Of a DNA stretch of 64,000 nucleotides, positions 44,542 through 54,076 are shown one piece after another. The DNA is from Flocculibacter collagenilyticus (lineage in GTDB: Bacteria; Pseudomonadota; Gammaproteobacteria; Enterobacterales; Alteromonadaceae). Within the stretch, counting starts at the first letter, position 1. Each line of letters opens with the position of its first letter. The position numbers and the translations under genes were made by a program. Under the pieces are notes generated by a model. That model was not told the DNA's origin and made no database searches. It worked only from the letters and a program-made list of their open reading frames with translations. The DNA lies in contig NZ_CP059888.1 of NCBI RefSeq assembly GCF_016469335.1, forward strand, positions 1,302,001 to 1,366,000. Reading direction: 5' to 3'.

Positions 44542-45420
44542 ATGAGTATGATGAGAATTTATTTATTAATAGTCGGTATATTACTAAGTGCGATAGGCTG
44601 CGATGCAAATGCAGCGATTCGGCGCTATTCTGCCACTATTGAAAATTCAGTATGGCAAACTAACTCAGACGGAAGATTGCAATGCGAGCTTAGGCATACC
44701 ATTCCAAATTATGGCGAAGCTATCTTTTCTACCATTGCAGGTAAAGAACAAGATTTATATTTTGAGCTTGATATGTTGCGTATGCCTGACAGTTATGAGC
44801 TTGCCGCGGTTAAATCTATAGCCCCTGCTTGGAAGCCCGGTGTGCTGACAAAAAACATCACAGAGATGAAATTACGCAAACAATTTAATAGTGACTTGCC
44901 GATGAAAGAAGCATGGACATTATTAACCGAGCTAGAAAAAGGAAATATCCCTACTTTTTATTATCAAGATTGGTACAACGATTACGACAAAGTAGCAGTT
45001 GGTTTGTCGTCAACTCAATTTAAGCCTTCTTATTATGCATTTTTACAGTGCAATAATAATTTGTTGCGTTATAGCTTTGATGACATTGCTTATACCGTGC
45101 TTACCTATGAATTTGGCGGAAGTGAATTAACAAAAGAGTCGGAGAAACGCCTAGCAATGATAGGCGAGTACTTAAAGTACGATCCTAATATTCAGCGCAT
45201 CTCGATAAAAGCGTATACCGACAGTTACGGTGGGCGCTGGAAAAACATGCAGGTATCAAAAGCGCGCGGAAAAGTAGTGAAAGACTTTTTTGTGAAAAAT
45301 GGCGTAGATGAGTCTCGTATATCGGTAGAAGCGCTCGGTGAAAAGCGTCACGCCGCATCCAATGAGAATGTGCTTGGCAGACAGAAAAACCGAAGGGTTG
45401 TTATTCAAATGGTTAAGTGA
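44542..45420 (+). CDS. motY: Sodium-type flagellar motor protein MotY
   Basis: 292 residues with a signal peptide ending near ANA (about residue 25). The N-terminal domain (RRYSATIENSVWQTNSDGRLQCELRH) is specific to MotY, and the C-terminal OmpA-like peptidoglycan-binding domain includes SIKAYTDSYGG and the late RKNRRV-type helix. MotY forms the T-ring around the basal body of the Na+-driven polar flagellum with MotX. An adjacent rnt supports the assignment. No other flagellar gene is in the window. The start could be one of three closely spaced Met codons. Confidence 0.93.
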   Translation: MSMMRIYLLIVGILLSAIGCDANAAIRRYSATIENSVWQTNSDGRLQCELRHTIPNYGEAIFSTIAGKEQDLYFELDMLRMPDSYELAAVKSIAPAWKPGVLTKNITEMKLRKQFNSDLPMKEAWTLLTELEKGNIPTFYYQDWYNDYDKVAVGLSSTQFKPSYYAFLQCNNNLLRYSFDDIAYTVLTYEFGGSELTKESEKRLAMIGEYLKYDPNIQRISIKAYTDSYGGRWKNMQVSKARGKVVKDFFVKNGVDESRISVEALGEKRHAASNENVLGRQKNRRVVIQMVK

Positions 45421-45467
45421 GTATGTGGTGCTAAATCGCACATTCGAAAGCTGGTACTTTGTGAGCG

Positions 45468-46076
45468 TTACGAAGGTGAAGATGAGGCCACTATGAATTT
45501 TTGTGCTATTGAAAGGTATTGAGCAACAGCGGGATCCACTAAAGTTAGTTGGTATCCACTGTTTATTAGTTTGCTGACATTCTGATTGTTATTTAGGTTT
45601 CCAAGATAATTTAATTTAAATTGTGGTTCCAGTTTACATTTGATGGCTTTAAATAATTTCTCCTCATGAGTTTGGTTGGGAGAGTCTATGGAAGCGAAGT
45701 GCATTCGACACTTTGTTTGTAAGGGGGCTTGAGTTAAAAAGCTAACTTCACTTTCAGTTTTAGCAAATAGAATCTTTGAGGTTGCGCACTCTAGTGTTGC
45801 TAGCCTTGATTTGAGGCAATTGACTGGGCTATTGAGTACAAGAAAATCTGGCTGCTTATCGTACGGTGCAATTAAAGGAAAAATAACATGATCTTCAAGG
45901 TTATTTAAATATACGCGTTTCCCTTCTCTTTTTAAGGCAAGAGAAAATAAAATAGAGGCAATGGCCTGTTGAGTTACATCATATGAAAAGATAGCAACAA
46001 CCTTAGGGTTAGTGCTTTCTACAACATCTGTATTAACCTTATGAACTTCCATTTTACTTTGTTCGATGCTTATCAT
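45468..46076 (-). CDS. Unknown protein, possibly a degenerate MinD/ParA-like (SIMIBI) fold
   Basis: 202 residues with no confident family. Residues about 24-61 (PKVVAIFSYD, then a helix, then GKRVYLNNLE) follow the strand-loop-helix-strand layout of MinD/FlhG ATPases, where VIAVTSGKGGVGKT and GKRVLLIDLD would be expected. The P-loop is replaced by YDVTQQAI without the signature lysines. Later FLVLNSP could correspond to the Walker B strand. If so, the protein has lost ATP binding. It lies convergently next to motY, so a flagellar or polar-localisation role is conceivable, but this rests on pattern only. Confidence 0.6.
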   Translation of the reverse strand: MISIEQSKMEVHKVNTDVVESTNPKVVAIFSYDVTQQAIASILFSLALKREGKRVYLNNLEDHVIFPLIAPYDKQPDFLVLNSPVNCLKSRLATLECATSKILFAKTESEVSFLTQAPLQTKCRMHFASIDSPNQTHEEKLFKAIKCKLEPQFKLNYLGNLNNNQNVSKLINSGYQLTLVDPAVAQYLSIAQKFIVASSSPS

Positions 46077-46251
46077 CTTTCTGCCATTCAGTTAAGTGCT
46101 ATTTCTTGTGAATTTCTTCATAAGAGGTTTAGACCATCGAGGTCTTGCAAAACAGCTAACTCATTTTTCAATAAGTATGGTTGATTAATACCTATTTGGT
46201 AGTACAGCGTCAGCCTAACGTTTGTTAAAAGCTAGTGAAAGTCAATTTTCG

Positions 46252-48336
46252 CTACAAGTGCTCTTTGCGCACCATGGCTTTAATTTTATATCTGGCAGGG
46301 TGAAGCGCATCAAGTAAATGTTGTGGTAATGGTAGTGGCTGGTTACATAGTTGGTGAGCTAGCATGTCTGCTAACAGTGGTGCGGAACATAAGCCACGCG
46401 CACCTAAACCTGCAAAGATAAACAGATTTGGGTAATCGCAATCTGTAGAGTAACGCTTGTGTGGTAGTCCTTTCCAAATATCATGGTAGCTTGATTCAAG
46501 TTGCGCAAAGTTAGGCACTGCCCCAACAATGGGGAGATGATCAGGTGTTGTACAGCGAATTGCTGCATTAGCACTATGAATTTCAGTTAAACTATTTGCC
46601 CACTCGTGTTTTTCAAAACAAGACTGTAGCGTCGTTATATTATACTCATCATCTGTTAATTTAGTTTCGGTTGATTCGTTATCTTTATTAAACGTAGCAC
46701 CTACGCAATGCGCTCCCATATATGCAGGGGTCATGTAACCTTTATAGCAAAGCACTGTCGCTAAGTTTTCAGATAAAGTTGTTGGCACTACATGGCTTAC
46801 TTGACCTCTGACAGGTTGAAAAGGCATTGCGTTACTGATTGCAAACTGACTAGAGAGGTGGCCGCTAGCAAGAATAATTGTACTTTCGTTACAGGTGAGT
46901 TGTGTTTTACCTAACGAAGGGTGTTCAGCTATCTTTAGCGTCCAGTATGAATCGTTAGGGTTCACATTAGGGTCACAGTCCTCTTCAGCTTTGTTTTTCT
47001 GATTGTGAATATCAGTAACTTTATGATTAAGCTTAATTGTTACGTTCACTAATTTTTTTGCAGCAGAAATTAAAGCGTGCGTTAACGAGGTTGGGTTTAT
47101 CCATCCTCCTTGCGGGAAAAATAAGCCAGAATAGTTTAATGGAATATTGGCGATCGTTGCTGCAGATTCGGGAGAGAGGCAGTCGATAAAACCTTTCGGC
47201 CATACGTTACTTTGTGCGATGTTTTGATATTTAAACCGTGTTTTATCATTAAAACCAACTTGTAGTACCCCACACCAGTCGTGTGAAAACATTTCGTTTT
47301 TGGCTAAATCTCGATAATAACGATTAGCGTACAAGTAACTATGTGCATAAAACTGACTAAGAATACTAAAGTCTGACTGTAATAAAGGGTAAAGCGCGCC
47401 CTGACGGTTACTTGATGCGCCTTTAGCTAGCTCGTTGTCTTTACAATAAATGGTTGAGCTAATGTTTTTTTGCGCTAACGAGTAAGCTAAGCAAGCTGAT
47501 GCAATACCACCACCAATAATGGCAACGTGATGCGGTTGAGTATTCAGCCTAGGCGTTAATGAGTTGCGATAATAGCAATCAGGCGCACTTTGGTAGTCTA
47601 TTTTATTGTTTAACGAGCCGCGTAAACTTTCTCGCTTATACCCCCAGCCTTTGATTTTTGTTACTTCGTAACCGGCTTCTTGTAAGCCTCTTCGCACAAA
47701 ACCTGCTGCGGTAAAGGTAGCAAATGTACTGTGAGGTTTACCAAGTTTCGACATGGCATTAAATAAGTTGGTAGACCACATATCTGGGTTTTTACTGGGC
47801 GCAAATCCATCTAGATACCAAGCATCTACTAAGCCTGACTGATTAACAGCTATCTGTTTAACTGAGTCTTCAATATCGCCGAACCATAGGTCGAGAATCA
47901 CGCGACCGTTTGCTAGTGTAATTCGATGGCAACCGGGAAGCGCAAGGGGGTATTTACACGTTAATTCATCGCTGTATTTTTTTAAATGGGGCCAATTATT
48001 CAGTGCTTTAACTAAATCTTCTGGCGTTAGAGGATATTTTTCGAAAGAAATAAAGTGTAGAGTGTTTACTGTTGAGCGATTTTTTTCGCGAAGTTGATCA
48101 AATAGTTGCCACGTAAGTAAAAAGTTTAGCCCTGTACCAAAGCCTGACTCAGCAATAACAAAGCTGTCAGCTTGTTGTTCAGATAAACGTTGTTCAATAT
48201 CATTATTTTGAATGAACACGTAGTTGGACTCTGCTAACCCATCGGCATTAGAGTAATAAATATCATCAAAGTGATCTGCAACAGGCGTACCTTCTTCATT
48301 AAAGTGGATTTGGGCAGTTTTAATTGATGAACTCAT
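46252..48336 (-). CDS. mnmC: Bifunctional tRNA mnm5s2U34 enzyme MnmC
   Basis: 694 residues, close to E. coli MnmC. The N-terminal methyltransferase domain (about 1-260) contains FVIAESGFGTGLNFLL and DAWYLDGFAPSKNPDMW. The C-terminal FAD-dependent oxidoreductase starts with the dinucleotide motif HVAIIGGGIASACLAY near 270 and has an ASSNRQGALYPLL segment. It first removes the carboxymethyl group from cmnm5s2U34 and then methylates to mnm5s2U in tRNA. It is divergent from fabB, the same pairing as in E. coli. Confidence 0.96.
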   Translation of the reverse strand: MSSSIKTAQIHFNEEGTPVADHFDDIYYSNADGLAESNYVFIQNNDIEQRLSEQQADSFVIAESGFGTGLNFLLTWQLFDQLREKNRSTVNTLHFISFEKYPLTPEDLVKALNNWPHLKKYSDELTCKYPLALPGCHRITLANGRVILDLWFGDIEDSVKQIAVNQSGLVDAWYLDGFAPSKNPDMWSTNLFNAMSKLGKPHSTFATFTAAGFVRRGLQEAGYEVTKIKGWGYKRESLRGSLNNKIDYQSAPDCYYRNSLTPRLNTQPHHVAIIGGGIASACLAYSLAQKNISSTIYCKDNELAKGASSNRQGALYPLLQSDFSILSQFYAHSYLYANRYYRDLAKNEMFSHDWCGVLQVGFNDKTRFKYQNIAQSNVWPKGFIDCLSPESAATIANIPLNYSGLFFPQGGWINPTSLTHALISAAKKLVNVTIKLNHKVTDIHNQKNKAEEDCDPNVNPNDSYWTLKIAEHPSLGKTQLTCNESTIILASGHLSSQFAISNAMPFQPVRGQVSHVVPTTLSENLATVLCYKGYMTPAYMGAHCVGATFNKDNESTETKLTDDEYNITTLQSCFEKHEWANSLTEIHSANAAIRCTTPDHLPIVGAVPNFAQLESSYHDIWKGLPHKRYSTDCDYPNLFIFAGLGARGLCSAPLLADMLAHQLCNQPLPLPQHLLDALHPARYKIKAMVRKEHL

Positions 48337-48627
48337 AAATTGATTACACTTGCATTTTTAACGAATAAATTCGGTGAGAAATAGACTAAGCCGCTAGTAT
48401 ATACCACAACGCTTTCATAGCGAAAAAGTATAGAATGAGATAGTTTGTTTATTAGGCAAATAGGCTATCATTTTGATGTGAATAAAATGGCCTAAGCAAC
48501 AGATTTTATAATAAAAAATAAATTAGCTTACACTTGTAAGCTGAAATCTGACCAGTTGAAAATTTTATTGCCGTACAATAGCGCCATATTACATTTATTT
48601 AAACCCGTTTTAAATTGAGGAACCCCC

Positions 48628-49842
48628 ATGAAAAGAGCTGTAATTACAGGACTAGGTATAGTATCAAGCATTGGTAACAATAAAGATGAAGTGCTTGCTG
48701 CATTAAAAGAAGGCCGCTCTGGTATTACAAAATCTGAACAATTTGTGGATATGAAATTGCGCAGCCAAGTGTGGGGCGATATAGATATAGAGCCTAAAGA
48801 GCATGTTGACCGCAAAGCAATGCGCTTTATGGGGGACGCATCGGCGTACGGTTACATTTCAATGCAACAAGCAATTGATGACAGTGGTTTAACGGAAGAA
48901 TTAGTGTCTAACCCTAGAACGGGTATCGTTGCTGGCTCTGGTGGAGCGTCGTCGGCAAATACCGTTATTTCAGCCGATATTTTAAGAGAAAAAGGCGTGA
49001 AGCGTGTGGGGCCTTATGCGGTACCAAAAACCATGTCGAGTACGCTGTCTGCTTGTTTGGCGACACCGTTTAAAATTAAAGGGGTTAATTACTCAATTAG
49101 CTCTGCTTGTGCCACAAGTGCACATTGTATTGGACACGCGGTTGAGCAAATACAATTAGGTAAACAAGATATTATTTTTGCTGGTGGTGGTGAAGAAGTA
49201 GATTGGACTTTAGCCATGATGTTCGATGCAATGGGCGCACTTTCAAGTAAGTATAACGAAACGCCAGCAAAAGCCTCTAGAACCTATGATGCTAACCGCG
49301 ATGGCTTTGTTATTTCTGGTGGCGGCGGTATGGTTGTAGTGGAAGAGCTAGAACATGCACTGGCACGTGGCGCTAAAATATATGCAGAAATTGTAGGCTA
49401 CGGCGCAACATCAGATGGCTTTGATATGGTTGCACCTAGCGGAGAAGGCGCGATGCGTTGCATGCAAATGGCAATGAGCAATGTTGACGCACCAATTGAT
49501 TATTTAAATACGCACGGTACATCAACGCCTGTTGGCGATGTAAAAGAGCTGCAAGGTATTAAAGAAGTGTTTGGCTCGAATATACCAGCCATTAGTGCAA
49601 CTAAAGCAATGACTGGGCATGCATTGGGTGCAGCGGGCGTACATGAAGCCATTTATTCATTATTGATGATGGAAAATAATTTTATCGCCCCTTCCATTAA
49701 TGTTGAAGAGCTAGATGAAGCAGCGCAAGGCATGGATATCGTGACTGAAAAGCGTGATACAGAGCTAAATACAGTGATGTCGAATAGTTTTGGTTTTGGT
49801 GGCACTAACGCAACTTTAGTACTGCAAAAATATAAAGCGTAA
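48628..49842 (+). CDS. fabB: 3-oxoacyl-ACP synthase I (KAS I)
   Basis: 404 residues, a beta-ketoacyl synthase. The nucleophile is Cys161 in SSACATSAH; the two catalytic histidines lie in THGTSTP and GHALGAAG. The high similarity in the [18 protein letters not shown] start identifies FabB rather than FabF. It elongates acyl-ACP in the cytoplasm and is needed for unsaturated fatty acid synthesis. A GAGGAA ribosome site precedes it. It ends at a hairpin shared with the convergent gene. Confidence 0.96.
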   Translation: MKRAVITGLGIVSSIGNNKDEVLAALKEGRSGITKSEQFVDMKLRSQVWGDIDIEPKEHVDRKAMRFMGDASAYGYISMQQAIDDSGLTEELVSNPRTGIVAGSGGASSANTVISADILREKGVKRVGPYAVPKTMSSTLSACLATPFKIKGVNYSISSACATSAHCIGHAVEQIQLGKQDIIFAGGGEEVDWTLAMMFDAMGALSSKYNETPAKASRTYDANRDGFVISGGGGMVVVEELEHALARGAKIYAEIVGYGATSDGFDMVAPSGEGAMRCMQMAMSNVDAPIDYLNTHGTSTPVGDVKELQGIKEVFGSNIPAISATKAMTGHALGAAGVHEAIYSLLMMENNFIAPSINVEELDEAAQGMDIVTEKRDTELNTVMSNSFGFGGTNATLVLQKYKA

Positions 49843-49857
49843 TCGCAATTAGGTTGT

Positions 49858-49882
49858 TACCGTTCGCGTAAAGCGAACGGTA
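49858..49882. terminator. Hairpin between convergent fabB and the guanine-deaminase-like gene
   Basis: Perfect 10-bp stem TACCGTTCGC/GCGAACGGTA with a five-base loop in the 52-base gap between the two stops. Only a short ATTT follows, so it resembles a shared 3'-end hairpin. Confidence 0.6.
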
Positions 49883-49894
49883 TTTCACGCCTTG

Positions 49895-51295
49895 TTAGTT
49901 TTGATTATTAATTAAATCCATGACAGGGTGCTTCATATTCCGGTTAAATACTTCTTCACCCATAACATAAGTTGCATGAATATTACGGTTGTCGCCAAGC
50001 ATCATTAATACAAATAGTTTTTCGTGTAGTGAACTAGCTTTCGACATTCTATACTCCTGAAAAGGCGTACCTGCCCAATCCATCACAATAAAGTCAGCTT
50101 CTTTGTTATTTAAAAAATTACCAATGCTGTCATCTAAGCTAAGTGATTCAGCCCCACCTAATGTTGCCAAGTAGAAGCCTTCAAATGCTGAAAACTTTTG
50201 GTTTTGCAGCTGAATGATTTTATAAGCCTCATTTAATGTTTCTAGCATTGAAAAGCTGGTGCCTGCGCCTACATCAGTGCCCAATCCGACGCGAATGCCG
50301 GCCTCTCTAGCCGTTTTAAGTTTGAATAAGCCACTGCCCAGAAAAAGGTTAGAAGTAGGGCAAAACGCGATAGACGATTTAGTTTTAGCAAGAGTTTGAA
50401 TTTCTTCATCATCTAGGTGAATACTATGTGCAAAAATAGAGCGAGAGCTGGTTAAATTATAAAAGTCATATACATCGGTATAGCTTTTTCTATCGGGGAA
50501 TAATTCTTTTACCCATGCAATCTCACCTTTATTTTCTGATAGATGTGTATGAACCCATGTATCAGGAAATTCTTTCTTTAATTTACCTGCCTGCTCAAGC
50601 TGTTCTGGAGTGGACGTTGGAGCAAACCTAGGCGTAATAGCGTAGTGAAGCCGTCCTTTGTTATGCCAATCTTTAATTAAGCGTTTAGAATCGTTATAAC
50701 TACTGAGGGCGGTGTCTTGCAGGTATTCAGGGGCATTGCGATCCATCATCACTTTACCTGCAATAATCCGCATGTTTTTGTCATAAGCTTGTTCAAAAAG
50801 TACATTTACAGATTGAGGGTGTACAGTACCAAAAATAAGCGCAGATGTTGTGCCATTGCTCAACATCTGGTGTAGGAAAACATTTGATATTTTCTTGGCG
50901 TATGCTTTATCTGCAAATTGCTTTTCAGTTGGAAACGTATACTTTTTAAGCCAATCTAAAAGCTGTTCACCAAAAGCCGCTATCATTTCAGTTTGTGGGT
51001 AGTGAATATGTGTATCGATGAAGCCTGGGATAATTAACTTACCGCTATAGTCAACAACATCTATATTTTTTAATGCAGTAGATAGTTCGCTTGCGCTCCC
51101 CACTTTATGTACCTTTCCATCTTTAATAATGAGTATGCCATCTTGGAAGTACTCGTAACTATCCTCAAGCGTTGATGCTAAAGCAGGGTTAGACTTAAAG
51201 TGAAGAATACTGGCTTTAAATGCGACCGTCTTGGCAAGTACAGATGTTGAAGTAAGGAATGTAAAAAGCGCGACTACTAATAAAAAGTGTCTCAT
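49895..51295 (-). CDS. Guanine-deaminase-like amidohydrolase with an export signal
   Basis: 466 residues. The amidohydrolase core fits guanine deaminase: zinc ligands His96 and His98 in DTHIHYPQTE, a THLSENKGE segment, SIFAHSIHLDD, and late GTDVGAG with the final metal Asp. The family converts guanine to xanthine in the cytoplasm. Unusually, the first 21 residues (MRHFLLVVALFTFLTSTSVLA) form a Sec signal peptide with an AxA-like end, so this version is probably periplasmic or secreted. No purine transporter or xanthine enzyme lies beside it. The exact substrate (guanine or another aminopurine) is an inference. Confidence 0.85.
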   Translation of the reverse strand: MRHFLLVVALFTFLTSTSVLAKTVAFKASILHFKSNPALASTLEDSYEYFQDGILIIKDGKVHKVGSASELSTALKNIDVVDYSGKLIIPGFIDTHIHYPQTEMIAAFGEQLLDWLKKYTFPTEKQFADKAYAKKISNVFLHQMLSNGTTSALIFGTVHPQSVNVLFEQAYDKNMRIIAGKVMMDRNAPEYLQDTALSSYNDSKRLIKDWHNKGRLHYAITPRFAPTSTPEQLEQAGKLKKEFPDTWVHTHLSENKGEIAWVKELFPDRKSYTDVYDFYNLTSSRSIFAHSIHLDDEEIQTLAKTKSSIAFCPTSNLFLGSGLFKLKTAREAGIRVGLGTDVGAGTSFSMLETLNEAYKIIQLQNQKFSAFEGFYLATLGGAESLSLDDSIGNFLNNKEADFIVMDWAGTPFQEYRMSKASSLHEKLFVLMMLGDNRNIHATYVMGEEVFNRNMKHPVMDLINNQN

Positions 51296-51576
51296 AATTT
51301 TTGTCCATCAAGGTAGGAAAAGAGCGTAGTGGTCTCGCAAAAATTAGTCGCACTTTGGCTAAATATCAATGTTAACAGGAAAAATAAACACTATATATTG
51401 TACTAGATAAGTGGGCTGTGACTTGCAGCATGAACATACCTTACTGAACAATCATGTAGCGGTATGTATTCAAACGAGAATATAAAAATGGTTTAGACGT
51501 GCTGGCTTTCCAATTTGAATCTAAAATCAGTTACAATTCCAACAAATTAATTTGCACGGATAAGATATTGTCAGAA

Positions 51577-52791
51577 ATGAACATTTTTTATGATGAAAAC
51601 ATGCCTTATGTGGAAGCGTTTTTTTCTGAACTTGGGCAATTAACTGCGTTTAATGGGCGCACAGTTACCGCAGAGCAAGTTAAGGATGCAGATATATTGT
51701 TAGTAAGATCCATCACCAAAGTTGATGAAGCCTTACTTAGCTTAAACAAAAAGATTAAGTTTGTTGGCACTGCGACAATTGGTGTAGATCATATTGACCA
51801 ACCTTACTTACAGTCTAGAAATATTACTTTTACCAACGCACCTGGCTGTAACGCGATGGGGGTTGCGGATTATGTAATCAGTAGTTTGTTGGTGTTGTGC
51901 AATAAATACCAACGTAATCTGTATAATCTTACAGTGGGTATTGTTGGGTTAGGAAATATTGGTAGTCGATTAAAGACCAAGCTTGACGCGTTGGGTATTC
52001 GAACGCTGGTGTGTGATCCATTTAAGCAGCGAACTGACACTAAAAAGCCAAGTACTAATCAAACAAACGATACCATTGGTGATATTAGCAATGTTAACTA
52101 TGTTAGCTACGAAAAGTTGTTAGCTGAATCGGATGTTGTGACTTTCCATGTACCATTAACAAAAAGCGGTGACCATCCAACATATCACTTATTAGACTCT
52201 GATAGGCTTTTACAACTTAAACGTGACGCGATGATAATTAATGCTTCTCGTGGTGAAGTGATTGATAATAAAGCGCTATTGAATGCCAGAAAAAAAGGAA
52301 TGCTTGGGGGGCTAGTGCTAGATGTATGGGAAAATGAGCCTAATATTTTAGAGGCATTAATTCCACATACTGATATTGCCACCGCACATATTGCTGGGTA
52401 TAGCTTAGAAGGAAAAACTCGCGGCACAGAATATCTGTACCAAGCTGTATGTAATACACTGAACGTGAAAATTAAAAAAGCGTTAAAAGAATTTCTTCCT
52501 TCTGACTTTTTTAATACTATAACGCTTAATGGTTCAGGAACAACAGTGTTAAGCCAAACCGGCTTAGAAAAAATACTCGATCAGTCGCAGTTAACTCGTT
52601 TAGTGCATAGTGTGTACGATGTTAGACGAGACGATAATTTGTTCCGATTTTATATTAATGGCGAAGGGTTTGATTGGTTACGCAAAAACTATCCTGTTCG
52701 CAGAGAGTTTAGTGCTACAAATATTGCTGTTGAACCTAACAATAAATTACTTATAAACCAATTAATGCAATTGGGTTTTTCACAAAATTAA
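51577..52791 (+). CDS. pdxB: Erythronate-4-phosphate dehydrogenase
   Basis: 404 residues from ATG at 51577, chosen because MNIFYDENMPYVEAFF aligns with the E. coli PdxB start; the ribosome site is weak. It is a D-isomer-specific 2-hydroxyacid dehydrogenase with GLGNIGSRL (NAD loop near 125) and SRGEVID, plus the C-terminal PdxB dimerisation domain. It oxidises 4-phosphoerythronate in pyridoxal phosphate synthesis. A 30-residue insert (TKKPSTNQTNDTIGD region) follows the NAD domain entry strand. asd starts 12 bases after its stop. Confidence 0.95.
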   Translation: MNIFYDENMPYVEAFFSELGQLTAFNGRTVTAEQVKDADILLVRSITKVDEALLSLNKKIKFVGTATIGVDHIDQPYLQSRNITFTNAPGCNAMGVADYVISSLLVLCNKYQRNLYNLTVGIVGLGNIGSRLKTKLDALGIRTLVCDPFKQRTDTKKPSTNQTNDTIGDISNVNYVSYEKLLAESDVVTFHVPLTKSGDHPTYHLLDSDRLLQLKRDAMIINASRGEVIDNKALLNARKKGMLGGLVLDVWENEPNILEALIPHTDIATAHIAGYSLEGKTRGTEYLYQAVCNTLNVKIKKALKEFLPSDFFNTITLNGSGTTVLSQTGLEKILDQSQLTRLVHSVYDVRRDDNLFRFYINGEGFDWLRKNYPVRREFSATNIAVEPNNKLLINQLMQLGFSQN

Positions 52792-52803
52792 TAGGAGAAA
52801 TGA

Positions 52804-53823
52804 ATGTCACGACTATTTGATGTGGCGGTATTGGGAGCCACTGGCTTGGTAGGGCAAACGATAATCGAGTTATTAGCGGAGCGAAAGTTTCCTATTAACA
52901 AATTATACCCTCTGGCAAGTAGTCGTTCTGCAGGTGAAACCGTATTTTTTAATGGTGAAGAAATAGAAGTCATCGACGCAGAAACATTTGAATGGACCAA
53001 TGCACATTTTGGCTTTTTTTCGGCAGGCGGAGATGTCTCAGCTAAGTTTGCCCCGATTGCCGCTGAAGCGGGATGTATTGTTATAGATAACACGTCACAT
53101 TACCGATATGAGCCAGATATCCCACTTGTTGTGCCTGAAGTAAATCCACAAGCATTGGCAGACTTTAGAAATCGTAACATTATTGCTAATCCAAACTGCT
53201 CTACCATTCAAATGATGGTGGCGTTAAAACCGATTCATGACCTAGCGGGGATTAACCGCATTAATGTTTCTACGTATCAATCAGTATCTGGTGCGGGCAA
53301 AAAAGCGATGGATGAGTTGGCAAAACAAACGGCTAGCTTAATGAACGCACGTCCACTAGAGACAAGTGCCTTTAGTAAACAAATTGCCTTTAACTGTATT
53401 CCTCAAATTGATGCATTCCAAGACAATGGCTACACCAAAGAAGAAATGAAAATGGTGTGGGAAACACAAAAAATACTGGCTGATGATACTATTTTAGTAA
53501 ACGCCACCGCCGTTAGAGTGCCTGTGTTCTATGGTCATGGAGAAGCCATTCATTTAGAAACTAACATGCCTATTGATTTAGATAGTATTAAATCAGCGCT
53601 ACATAGTGCGCCAGGTATAACATTGATTGAAGACGAGCAAGATTTTCCGACGCAGGTAACAGATGCTAGTGGAAATGATGATGTGTATGTTGGTCGTTTA
53701 CGCCACGATATTACTCATCCAAATGGCATAAATTTATGGGTTGTATCAGACAATGTGAGAAAGGGCGCAGCAACGAATGCTATTCAAATTGCTGAGCTGT
53801 TAATTGACGAGCACATGTTATAG
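52804..53823 (+). CDS. asd: Aspartate-semialdehyde dehydrogenase
   Basis: 339 residues. The N-terminal NADP loop is GATGLVGQT, and the nucleophile Cys132 is present in ANPNCSTIQ. His is expected in the RVPVFYGHGEA region. In E. coli the gene at this place (usg) encodes a homologue without the cysteine. Here the catalytic residue is kept, so this is a functional Asd of the Pseudomonas/Vibrio type. It makes aspartate semialdehyde for lysine, threonine and methionine synthesis. It is co-directional with pdxB and fimV, the pdxB-asd-fimV order known in gammaproteobacteria. Confidence 0.94.
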   Translation: MSRLFDVAVLGATGLVGQTIIELLAERKFPINKLYPLASSRSAGETVFFNGEEIEVIDAETFEWTNAHFGFFSAGGDVSAKFAPIAAEAGCIVIDNTSHYRYEPDIPLVVPEVNPQALADFRNRNIIANPNCSTIQMMVALKPIHDLAGINRINVSTYQSVSGAGKKAMDELAKQTASLMNARPLETSAFSKQIAFNCIPQIDAFQDNGYTKEEMKMVWETQKILADDTILVNATAVRVPVFYGHGEAIHLETNMPIDLDSIKSALHSAPGITLIEDEQDFPTQVTDASGNDDVYVGRLRHDITHPNGINLWVVSDNVRKGAATNAIQIAELLIDEHML

Positions 53824-53892
53824 CAATTGGCATGGTTAAATGATTTTTAAAAGTCGATTTTTATAACTTCATACAATTCATGTATATATCTA

Positions 53893-53918
53893 AGCCGTGT
53901 TGCTCAAGTGACACGGCT
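53893..53918. repeat. Hairpin between asd and fimV
   Basis: Eight-base-pair stem AGCCGTGT/ACACGGCT with a ten-base loop, 70 bases after asd. No T-run follows, so termination efficiency is uncertain. It may be the end of the pdxB-asd transcript. Confidence 0.45.
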
Positions 53919-54076
53919 ACCTGCCGATACAATTAATATCTCATAGTGAGATTGCGTAAAATAATGCAAACCAATTCATACCATAATGGTAAATAAAGTC
54001 TAAAATTGGAATACGGCTTGCAAGACAATGCTTTTTTTCAAATAATAACTATAACATGGGATTCTTAGGATAGCTG

